Below are positions 1 to 5,716 of a DNA stretch of 8,329 bases, one piece after another. The DNA is from JADFNO01 sp965369945 (GTDB lineage Bacteria; Planctomycetota; Phycisphaerae; Phycisphaerales; SM1A02), in NCBI GenBank assembly GCA_965369945.1, contig CBDUST010000203.1, positions 1 through 8,329 of the forward strand. The letters run 5' to 3'. Position 1 is the first letter of the stretch; every line of letters starts with the position of its first letter. The notes under the pieces were generated by a model. That model was not told the origin of the DNA, did not search any database, and saw only the letters and a program-made list of their open reading frames with translations. The translations under genes were made by a program, and so were the position numbers.

Positions 1-1612
1 CATCCAGCCGTTGGTTGACGATATCCCGATTGGAGACCTTGATGTGGTCCAGGAGATTGCGGACGAGACCGTCGATCCGCTCGATCTGGGCTTCACAGGC
101 AACTCTTCGTTCAGCGGCCTGATCCTGTTGAGTTCCAAGTTGCTTGCGGATCCTCGTCTTGATGAGCGCTTCGCCGTTGCCTTGGGTGTAGCGCTTGTAG
201 AACTCGATCGATGCATCCATCACCGCTTTTTCGAGCTGCTCCTTGTGAACTGCACCGACCGTACAGACGCTTCGACCGTGACGAATGTAGCCGCCACAGG
301 CATAGTGAAGGGTCTTCACACTGATGCTGTTACTCTTGCAGGGATACCGCGTGTACCCCTCATACCGACTACTACAGCGTGAGCATGTACACAGTCGTGA
401 CAGGAGGAATTTGGCGCGGGGACCACCGAGCTCACCTGGTTGTGTACGCTGTCCGGCAGGTTCGCCCGTCTGGGGGTTGATGCCGCGCTGCATCCTGGAT
501 GAGGGATTTGCCTCCAACCATTGCTTGGCGGTTTCGAAGGTACGTCTGGCTACCAGTGGCCGATGCGCCCCCGGAATGATGATCCAGTCAGATTCATCGT
601 TGCGTTCCAAGCGTCTGCCCACAACACCCTTGCGTTCCACAGCTCGCCCGTCAACGATCCGATAGAACCGCGCATCTGTTCTTTTGTTCCAAACGATGTC
701 GCCACAGTAGGTCTGATTGGCCAGGATCCCTCGGACCGATGTCAGCGACCAGAGACCACTGTACTGGGCTGACCACTCTGGTCCCCTGGAAGTGGGTACA
801 CCATCCTTTGTGAGACGATTGGCAATCGCCTTGAAGCCTCGCCTCTCCTGCACGTACATCGCAAAGATCCGCTTGATCGTCTCGACCCGTGATTCTTCAC
901 TCGGTACCAGCTTGCAGCGATCCCGACGAGACACAGCCACCGACTCACCGCGCTGCAACGTCCTGATCAGCTTCCAATTCTCATTGAACATCTGCTTGGA
1001 GCCGTCTGGCATGTACCGCAGATAAAAAAGGCACTGACCCGTCTGACTCTCATAGGCCAGGTCGTACCCATACGGTGGCGCGCCACCCATCCACCATCCC
1101 CCACCCCCGGATTCCGTCTTGCTGAGCTGTCCCCGGATAACGACCTTGGCGAGATCCTTGCTCTCTTCTCTGGCCTGCCATTGCTTAACGGGTCGAAGCA
1201 GGTCATCCGTTCCATCACCGTTGAAGTTCTCACTCGTGTAGATCACCTCGATACCTTCGGTGCGGAGAATGTGTCTGTAATACCCCGCTTCATCGTTGTC
1301 GACTCGACCGAAGCGCTTTACGTCATAGACGACCACGAATCCGAAGTCACATGATCGTCTCTTCGCATCGGCGATCATGTCCTGAAACGCGCGCCGTCCG
1401 ACCGTGCTCGTTCCGCTGATGGCATCGTCGACGTAGAAGCGCAGCAATCGTAGATCGTTTTCGTCGGAGTACTTTTCGATCGCCTTCTTCTGATCCGGGA
1501 TAGATTGTTCCTGCCGATCAGTTGAGCGACGTACGTAGCCGATGGCGGCTCGTGCTCGTGCCGCGATTCGCTTGCCGCCTCGAGGCGCATTGATAGTGTC
1601 GGCCCTGGCCAT
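1..1612 (-). CDS. Large serine recombinase (site-specific integrase), 3' end cut by the window edge
   Basis: Site-specific DNA recombinase of the large serine family, which cuts and rejoins att sites through a phosphoserine link to integrate or excise an element. I translated the minus strand from the ATG at 1612 and found 537 codons with no stop to the edge. The resolvase domain spans about residues 22-165: YVRRST places the probable nucleophile at Ser30, and YDVKRFGR (96-103) matches the conserved arginine motif. The recombinase domain follows (about 175-360, with GGAPPYGYD). A zinc-ribbon candidate uses Cys410, Cys413, Cys439 and Cys450, and a charged helical stretch (about 480-525) fits the coiled-coil insertion. 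The start has a GGGAG Shine-Dalgarno nine bases upstream. Large serine recombinases are usually 450-700 residues, so little is probably missing. The gene looks intact. It is probably the integrase of the element carrying the neighbouring cassette, but phage versus other element cannot be decided here. Confidence 0.93.
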   Translation of the reverse strand, partial: MARADTINAPRGGKRIAARARAAIGYVRRSTDRQEQSIPDQKKAIEKYSDENDLRLLRFYVDDAISGTSTVGRRAFQDMIADAKRRSCDFGFVVVYDVKRFGRVDNDEAGYYRHILRTEGIEVIYTSENFNGDGTDDLLRPVKQWQAREESKDLAKVVIRGQLSKTESGGGGWWMGGAPPYGYDLAYESQTGQCLFYLRYMPDGSKQMFNENWKLIRTLQRGESVAVSRRDRCKLVPSEESRVETIKRIFAMYVQERRGFKAIANRLTKDGVPTSRGPEWSAQYSGLWSLTSVRGILANQTYCGDIVWNKRTDARFYRIVDGRAVERKGVVGRRLERNDESDWIIIPGAHRPLVARRTFETAKQWLEANPSSRMQRGINPQTGEPAGQRTQPGELGGPRAKFLLSRLCTCSRCSSRYEGYTRYPCKSNSISVKTLHYACGGYIRHGRSVCTVGAVHKEQLEKAVMDASIEFYKRYTQGNGEALIKTRIRKQLGTQQDQAAERRVACEAQIERIDGLVRNLLDHIKVSNRDIVNQRLD

Positions 1613-1621
1613 GGTGCTGGG

Positions 1622-1626
1622 CTCCC
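1622..1626 (-). promoter_or_regulatory. Ribosome binding site of the recombinase
   Basis: On the minus strand GGGAG lies nine bases before the ATG at 1612. It supports this start over the upstream TTG at 1647, which is in a different frame. I found no convincing sigma70 promoter in the roughly 150 bases upstream. Confidence 0.6.
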
Positions 1627-1766
1627 GTGCTGGTCTACAGACGCCAAACCCGCGCCCTAGGGGTGTCGGGACATAAGGGCATAGGGTGGGAGAGATAGCA
1701 AGGCGATAGTGAGAGAATTGGTCGGATAAGCCCAGATTCCCGCGGATCACGGCTAGGTGTCCGAGG

Positions 1767-1931
1767 TTGTTAGGCGGTGAAGCACAGTTCGGTGCGGCAC
1801 ATCAGAATTGCGGCTGGCTGTTGACAGATCGGTCGGTGGGCCGAGTCCAACTCGCGGACCTGTTCGCCTACACGATGGGCCGCCAGATAACCGCCGAGAG
1901 ATCCGGCTTGTCGCCTCCTTTATACCGCTCG
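1767..1931 (+). pseudogene. Possible C-terminal fragment of a DUF3800-like protein
   Basis: One plus-strand frame reads LLTDRSVGRVQLADLFAYTM at about 1824-1883. This resembles the C-terminal signature of DUF3800 proteins, in which a polar stretch is followed by QLAD and an aromatic or alanine-rich helix. Upstream the frame is open only back to a TGA at 1710-1712, without a recognisable N-terminal part. Downstream it runs into the antisense of the QueC-like gene without a natural end. DUF3800 proteins are commonly carried by mobile elements and have unclear function. If real, this is debris from a gene broken by insertion of the cassette or the recombinase. It could also be a chance reading of non-coding DNA. 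Confidence 0.25.
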
Positions 1932-3797
1932 CTATCGGATGATCGAAACAGTACACCGCCCTCTTGCTTCAAACCCCTTACTGAAGATTACATCATCTGT
2001 GATTCGTCGCTCCGGGTCGTACACAAGAAAGAGTATGTGGCAACCTGGTGGATACTTTGTCAAGTCCGCCGCCATCCCTTCAGAGATCTTGCTTGGAGTC
2101 GTGCTGCCTCTTGGATACTTGGTTTCGATGAAAAGATCGTGACCGCTCACCGAATGATCTGGAATAGCTCGGGCGAGCGCAAATCGAACGACCGGAAATT
2201 CTCTCTCGTACTTGATCGCATCGTCATTGAGAATGGCCTGAACCTGGTCGTTAACTTCATTCTCGCTGTTTGGGCGATGTCGCTGGAAAGCTGTTGGTAT
2301 CGATCTCGCGAGACGTGCACAAATCGTGCGGACCAATCGTTCGACCGGCTCTTTTAGATATTCACGATCAGAAACGAGCTCAATGAAGGATCCGGACGTC
2401 GGTTTCGTGAAAGGATCGTCGTGCTCTTCGCGCATGAGTCGAATTGCCTTTCCGACATTTGCGCCGTGGCTACGGCACAGTTTCCATACCTGCTCGACCG
2501 ATACAGTATCTGTAGAGCCATCGCAGATCTGAGCAAGGTCGCTAAGGAGTTGGTCATGAAAGTGATCAATACTCCATCTCGAAAACTCACGCGCCTGGCG
2601 AATAAAATCAATTAGCGTTGTGCGCGCCTCGGGGTCGACGATCTGCTCTCGATTGAAATCGAACGCATACAGGCCACTACCGGAGTCTAAATCTCCAAGA
2701 CCAGCCGCATAGGCGGCAAAACGGCGATCGATGCATTGGGAGCAACCCCCACAATGGCTTGCCGCTTCAAGGTTCTGGAAGGTCTTGCTGCATGATACGG
2801 CGCTGGATATGAGATCAGTCTGTTTGTATTCTTTGAGTACCGCGAGAACGTCCGTTTTTGTCTTGAGGAAGAAGGGGGTTTCTATAACAAATCGACGCCC
2901 GGCGACTGTTGTGAAGAGATCTTCCAGTAACCTGATCGTCTTGGGATGCACGGTTCGGCTCGCACGGGCGTTGATTAGTTCCTGCCTCTTAGGAATGTTA
3001 AGGGCCGTAATCCCATTCTCAAAGACAAAGCACTTTTGGAGCTTGAACGCTCGTGCGATGGCGAAGGCGATCGACAGATAAAGGAAAGAACGGGTGCGTT
3101 GAGTCTCTTCGGTTGCACGTGCTCCGTGGAGAGTGCAGCGGAAGCGATAGTGTGAGAGTCGTCCCGGGTAGGAACGGGTCAAAGCAGCCACAAGAGAGTT
3201 TTGGGTCCGAATCGACCCCGATTGAGACTGGTGACTGACGAGGCACAAATGAGAATCAGTTGTCTCTAGCAGTTCCACAACCCCCGCCAAAGAGTCGATT
3301 CCCCCAGAAAACAGTACCACCTTGGGTCGGGTCGGAAGACTGGGGTGGATCGCCCGACGATCAAAGAGGCTCGATGGCGGAGTCCTGTGGCCGCCAGTGA
3401 ATGTGAAGTCGAAAGATCGATCTCCGGTCATGAATTGGAGAGTCGAAGCTAACTTCTGCCGTACCTTATCTTCCTTCCAGAATTGCGAGTCGCGTACTCT
3501 TGTGATGATGGAGAAACTGCGCGACCATCGATGATATTCGACCGCGTCCTTTCGCCCTCGGTCTGTAGACCGATCGGCCGCGTACAAATATGCAGCCAGC
3601 TCTAGGAGATCTAGGATCCGGTTCGGTAGATGCAGAACACCCTGAACGAACGCAGGTAGTTCTAGCGTCACGTTTTGTTCATGTCGCGCCGTTGACCTGT
3701 ATTCAAGGCGCAGCGTGCTATGGGTGCTCGCCGGAGATTGCCCCGGCTCGCGTGCGCCATTGCACACCACGATCGTTTGCCTGTCCGTCAGAGTCAT
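1932..3797 (-). CDS. QueC-like PP-loop enzyme fused to a C-terminal PD-(D/E)xK nuclease-like domain
   Basis: A 621-residue protein. Residues 1-155 are an N-terminal region I do not recognise. Residues about 158-370 are QueC-like: the PP-loop SGGIDS (164-169) binds ATP, FENG (259-262) and KTKTD (312-316) recall QatC-type relatives, and Cys336, Cys349, Cys352 and Cys355 form the zinc cluster seen in QueC. QueC itself makes 7-cyano-7-deazaguanine and is only about 220-240 residues long. A linker (about 370-505) leads to a nuclease-like domain with Glu512/Glu514, Pro546-Asp547, HDLFIETK (553-560) and LFLVYDPE (589-596), resembling DpnII/MboI-type C-terminal domains. I start at 3797: that ATG overlaps the upstream stop as ATGA and has GGGAG eight bases upstream. 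An in-frame start at 3908 would add 37 residues inside the neighbour. No other queuosine genes are nearby, so defence is likelier than tRNA modification. The exact substrate is unknown. Confidence 0.85.
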   Translation of the reverse strand: MTLTDRQTIVVCNGAREPGQSPASTHSTLRLEYRSTARHEQNVTLELPAFVQGVLHLPNRILDLLELAAYLYAADRSTDRGRKDAVEYHRWSRSFSIITRVRDSQFWKEDKVRQKLASTLQFMTGDRSFDFTFTGGHRTPPSSLFDRRAIHPSLPTRPKVVLFSGGIDSLAGVVELLETTDSHLCLVSHQSQSGSIRTQNSLVAALTRSYPGRLSHYRFRCTLHGARATEETQRTRSFLYLSIAFAIARAFKLQKCFVFENGITALNIPKRQELINARASRTVHPKTIRLLEDLFTTVAGRRFVIETPFFLKTKTDVLAVLKEYKQTDLISSAVSCSKTFQNLEAASHCGGCSQCIDRRFAAYAAGLGDLDSGSGLYAFDFNREQIVDPEARTTLIDFIRQAREFSRWSIDHFHDQLLSDLAQICDGSTDTVSVEQVWKLCRSHGANVGKAIRLMREEHDDPFTKPTSGSFIELVSDREYLKEPVERLVRTICARLARSIPTAFQRHRPNSENEVNDQVQAILNDDAIKYEREFPVVRFALARAIPDHSVSGHDLFIETKYPRGSTTPSKISEGMAADLTKYPPGCHILFLVYDPERRITDDVIFSKGFEARGRCTVSIIR

Positions 3798-4576
3798 CCG
3801 CCCTTCTCCCGCCGCAACTCCTCGCGTAGTTTGCCAAAACACATGCGGAGAAATCGAGATCGTTCGTCGTCCGACGGAACTGTCTCGCGGGCGTACCGGT
3901 TGAACCATCCTGCGGCGAATGACTGCGTTATTCTGGCGGTCTCGAATGCGTGCTTCGAAATACCTTCCACGTGCTGTTGAAGAGCTCGATCAAATAGGTC
4001 TCGTTCAAAGAGAGTGTTGATGGCGCTCGAAGCCTCGCGGTCAATAAAATATCTCAGATGGCGCTCTGTGAAGCGCGCGAAAAAGAGACGCGATATTTCG
4101 CAAAAGCCCGCGCCGGTGCCCAGAGCTCTCCACACATCGGTTGGGTCTCGATCACCTTCGAAGAGGAGGGAGGACTCGTCTGCATGTGAGGCGAACCAAC
4201 GGGATAGCGCATCGCAAGCAGCACCTTGCGCCATTGCTCGGTACTCCAAGGAACCGCCGGGCGACTCCATCCAATTGCCGAGCCCAATTGCTAGGTTTAA
4301 TGGACTCAGCGGCCCGGCAACCGGAATGCCATGGCCGAGAAGTTGGCGTTGTAAGTCCGATGACCGCGAGCAAACGCTCAAAACTACGAGAAACTCGAAC
4401 GCGCTTTGCACGCCTTTGTCCGAGTCGATCCGATCGAACCTGGTGCGGATATTCTCGAGAGTAGTGCTTACAACCGTAGCAACATCGAGCCGCGAAGCCG
4501 CAGCTTCCGCAATCTCTTCGACCAACTGGCGCCAGCGCTGCGTCTTTGGTAGGGATGGTGTTCGCTCATGTCCCAT
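3794..4576 (-). CDS. Uncharacterised helical protein with Met-Gly start; candidate partner or substrate of the QueC-like enzyme
   Basis: I do not recognise a named family. The 260-residue protein looks soluble and mostly helical, with no signal peptide or convincing membrane segment. A hydrophobic stretch (about 57-70, including FEFLVVLSVCS) is followed by a Gly/Pro-rich turn (81-109), a central region with DPTDVWRALGTGAGF (144-158), and a basic, amphipathic C-terminal helix. It starts Met-Gly-His and ends Gly-Gly. The start at 4576 is well supported by GGGAG seven bases upstream. The gene is first in the operon and overlaps the QueC-like gene by four bases. In Qat the small QatB protein is encoded beside QatC, and this protein holds the same position, but I see no sequence match I can defend. 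The exposed glycine after Met removal fits a deazaguanylation-type substrate, which is inference. Reality as a gene is near certain; function is not. Confidence 0.85.
   Translation of the reverse strand: MGHERTPSLPKTQRWRQLVEEIAEAAASRLDVATVVSTTLENIRTRFDRIDSDKGVQSAFEFLVVLSVCSRSSDLQRQLLGHGIPVAGPLSPLNLAIGLGNWMESPGGSLEYRAMAQGAACDALSRWFASHADESSLLFEGDRDPTDVWRALGTGAGFCEISRLFFARFTERHLRYFIDREASSAINTLFERDLFDRALQQHVEGISKHAFETARITQSFAAGWFNRYARETVPSDDERSRFLRMCFGKLREELRREKGG
3806..3810 (-). promoter_or_regulatory. Ribosome binding site of the QueC-like gene inside the upstream coding end
   Basis: On the minus strand GGGAG is followed by AAGGGCGG and then ATGA. The site sits in the last codons of the upstream gene and sets the QueC-like start at 3797. 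The ATGA overlap implies translational coupling, so the two proteins are probably made in a fixed ratio. The same bases encode the Gly-Gly end of the upstream protein, which may explain that tail. Confidence 0.6.
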
Positions 4577-4583
4577 GCGATAA

Positions 4584-4588
4584 CTCCC
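4584..4588 (-). promoter_or_regulatory. Ribosome binding site of the Met-Gly protein gene
   Basis: GGGAG on the minus strand lies seven bases before the ATG at 4576 and fixes the Met-Gly N-terminus. It can pair with an adjacent TCCC (minus strand) across a three-base loop, a four-pair hairpin that is probably too weak to matter by itself. Confidence 0.65.
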
Positions 4589-4598
4589 GATGGGAACA

Positions 4599-4622
4599 AG
4601 AGTCTAAGTTCAGCCTGACTCT
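4599..4622. repeat. Short inverted repeat in the divergent region, possible operator
   Basis: AGAGTC at 4599-4604 and its reverse complement GACTCT at 4617-4622 are separated by 12 bases. The centre-to-centre distance is 18 bases, a little under two helical turns, as seen for some dimeric repressor sites. It lies in the predicted leader of the minus-strand operon, about 50 bases downstream of the predicted transcription start. A six-base pair of arms can arise by chance, and no regulator gene is visible. Confidence 0.25.
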
Positions 4623-4681
4623 CGACGCAAATCCCCATTAGGCTACTAAGTCACACCCACGAAGGGGCACGGCTGGAGATC

Positions 4682-4709
4682 ATTGTAATCGATCCCAGCC
4701 TGCGAGCAA
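4682..4709 (-). promoter_or_regulatory. Predicted sigma70-type promoter of the QueC-like operon
   Basis: On the minus strand TTGCTC (4709-4704) is followed after 16 bases by TACAAT (4687-4682). These are good matches to TTGACA and TATAAT with acceptable spacing. Transcription would start near 4675, giving a leader of about 100 bases before the ATG at 4576. The site is in the only gap upstream of the two-gene operon, as expected. Host sigma preferences are unknown. Confidence 0.45.
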
Positions 4710-4730
4710 TCCGCGAGCGAGCCTGGTGTC

Positions 4731-4736
4731 TAAAAT
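4731..4736 (+). promoter_or_regulatory. Possible -10 element for a leaderless plus-strand gene
   Basis: TAAAAT ends six bases before the ATG at 4743, which would put the transcription start at or next to the start codon. No Shine-Dalgarno sequence precedes that ATG, in contrast to the strong ones of the neighbouring minus-strand genes. No -35 element is seen at 16-18 bases, so the call is weak. Confidence 0.3.
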
Positions 4737-4742
4737 GAACGC

Positions 4743-5648
4743 ATGACGTTTGACTTCAAACGATGGGCTCCATCGCTCACGACTTTCGCAGAATGGCTTG
4801 AGACCGAGGACAAGACAGGGGCTGAGAATTGGTCGCGCAGACTCAAATCGTCGCAGTCCTATCAGGTCGAAAGTGCCGTTGCTGAGGCGGTGATCTGGGA
4901 CTACATCAGCAGCCGCTGCGATTCCGTTCGATTGGCGGAGGTTCCAGGCGTAGGTGGGGCTGATTTCGAGTTCAGTGTCGCCGGCAACCAATTCCTCGTC
5001 GAAGTCACAAACATCTCAATCGAGGCTGCAGCTGATGCGAGCGCTATGCCAGATCAGGAGCTGTTCAGCGGGAACTACCGCCTTCTGACTAAGAATATCC
5101 GGCAGAAGGTGCGCAACAAGCTGGCCCAAGCGCGCACTCAGTCAAACCATCCTCTACTTGTAGCGGTTACAACGCTTCATCGGAATGCTGGCCGCGCCTG
5201 TATCGATCGACTCGCAGTCGAATTTGCAATGGGTTCGCCTCCGAAGATTACGAGCAAGTGGAATCCGCAGACCGGAGACAGCGAAGGGGAACTGTACCAA
5301 TCGACTGACTTGAGCCAATCGGTCTTCCTCTCGCCAACGCCTGTGCTTGGGCCAAATGGCGAGCCGATAGCTCAGGCGAAGTACCAACCGATTTCGGGCT
5401 TCCTACTTGGCGGCTTTGGCTTGAATCCAAGCGACGTCCGCGTCTTTGGCGCGTTGAACCCTGCGGCGACTCATCCGTTTGATCCAAAGCTACTGCCTGA
5501 TGTGCCGTTTTGTTCGTTTAAGGAATGGCCGGTGACCACTTCGGTGGAGTTCACTTGGACGATTACTGAGGATGAAGAACGAGAGAAGTGGCGACAAGCC
5601 GCCGAAAAACGACTCCGGGCCGCTGGCTTGAGCGAACTGGTGGACTAA
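4743..5648 (+). CDS. Predicted PD-(D/E)xK-superfamily protein with threonine in place of the ExK lysine
   Basis: A 301-residue protein of no named family that I recognise. Residues 38-92 fit the core of a PD-(D/E)xK nuclease: a helix with Glu43 (QVES), then GGADFEF (71-77) with Asp74, then FLVEVTN (84-90) with Glu87. The usual lysine two residues after that glutamate is Thr89. A basic helix follows (about 117-131, including KVRNKLAQA), where Lys126 or a neighbour might supply the missing charge, as lysine migration is known in this superfamily. A hydrophobic strand, PLLVAVTT (137-144), comes next. The C-terminal half (165-275) lacks motifs I know, and the end is a charged helix. The gene diverges from the QueC-like operon and converges on the terminase gene, so it could be a third part of the system or an independent defence gene. 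Active nuclease versus inactive DNA-binding fold cannot be decided by eye. Confidence 0.8.
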   Translation: MTFDFKRWAPSLTTFAEWLETEDKTGAENWSRRLKSSQSYQVESAVAEAVIWDYISSRCDSVRLAEVPGVGGADFEFSVAGNQFLVEVTNISIEAAADASAMPDQELFSGNYRLLTKNIRQKVRNKLAQARTQSNHPLLVAVTTLHRNAGRACIDRLAVEFAMGSPPKITSKWNPQTGDSEGELYQSTDLSQSVFLSPTPVLGPNGEPIAQAKYQPISGFLLGGFGLNPSDVRVFGALNPAATHPFDPKLLPDVPFCSFKEWPVTTSVEFTWTITEDEEREKWRQAAEKRLRAAGLSELVD

Positions 5649-5664
5649 GTGAAGCGTGAAGCAC
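5649..5664. repeat. Tandem GTGAAGC repeat right after the plus-strand stop codon
   Basis: GTGAAGC occurs twice in direct succession (5649-5655 and 5656-5662). The second copy extends to GTGAAGCAC (5656-5664), and the same nine bases recur at 1777-1785 on the other side of the cargo genes. GTGCGGC follows within a few bases at both places. This could be a remnant of a recombination site, but the match is short. Confidence 0.3.
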
Positions 5665-5666
5665 GT

Positions 5667-5689
5667 GCGGCTGAAGAAAGCAGTTCCGC
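5667..5689. terminator. Weak hairpin between convergent genes, possible bidirectional terminator
   Basis: GCGG-CTG at 5667-5673 can pair with CAG (5681-5683) and CCGC (5686-5689) around a seven-base loop, with a two-base bulge. It lies in the 68-base gap between the two convergent stop codons, where a terminator is expected. No T-run follows on either strand, so it is not a classical rho-independent terminator. Confidence 0.25.
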
Positions 5690-5716
5690 ATGATTACGAT
5701 GCACACTGGTCGTTGA

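Larger units (their letters stand above)
1613..1931. other. Intergenic region between recombinase start and QueC-like gene end
   Basis: This 319-base gap holds the recombinase ribosome binding site, an isolated 8-base palindrome CCCTAGGG (1655-1662) and a possible plus-strand gene fragment in its right half. No intact gene, tRNA or clear rho-independent terminator is visible. Large serine recombinases often have an att site next to their gene, so one could lie here. I cannot define one: the arms around the palindrome do not pair beyond three bases on each side of the central TA. Confidence 0.5.

Noticed and set aside
11..1025. Several plus-strand open frames of 80-120 codons at the left end
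   Set aside because: They are antisense to the recombinase, whose minus-strand frame is open throughout and carries clear catalytic and zinc-ribbon motifs.
1..1612. Recombinase as a frameshifted pseudogene
   Set aside because: I suspected this because only short open frames are apparent on the minus strand there at first sight. Direct translation from 1612 gives 537 uninterrupted codons that end in the expected frame at position 2.
1640..1677. CCCTAGGG palindrome as the crossover core of a serine-recombinase att site
   Set aside because: The arms pair for only three bases on each side of the central TA, and no second copy is seen in the window.
3798..3908. Longer QueC-like protein starting at 3908
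   Set aside because: It would add 37 residues inside the upstream gene. The ATG at 3797 has an ATGA overlap and a GGGAG site at good spacing, and the added residues match no domain I know.
1932..4576. A true queuosine biosynthesis locus (queC)
   Set aside because: The protein is more than twice the length of QueC, carries a nuclease-like domain, and has no queD, queE, queF or tgt gene beside it. Its neighbours are mobile-element genes.
4014..4583. 189-codon plus-strand open frame
   Set aside because: It is antisense to the Met-Gly protein gene, which has a strong ribosome binding site and is coupled to the next gene. The antisense product is rich in Arg and Ser, as expected of a shadow frame.
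4735..4746. Tiny frame ATG AAC GCA TGA overlapping the plus-strand start
   Set aside because: Three codons without a ribosome binding site. It overlaps the next start as ATGA, but it is more simply explained by the TAAAAT -10-like box.
1932..5648. A complete qatABCD operon
   Set aside because: No ATPase of the QatA kind and no TatD-like QatD are present between the recombinase and terL; only a QatC-like domain is clear.
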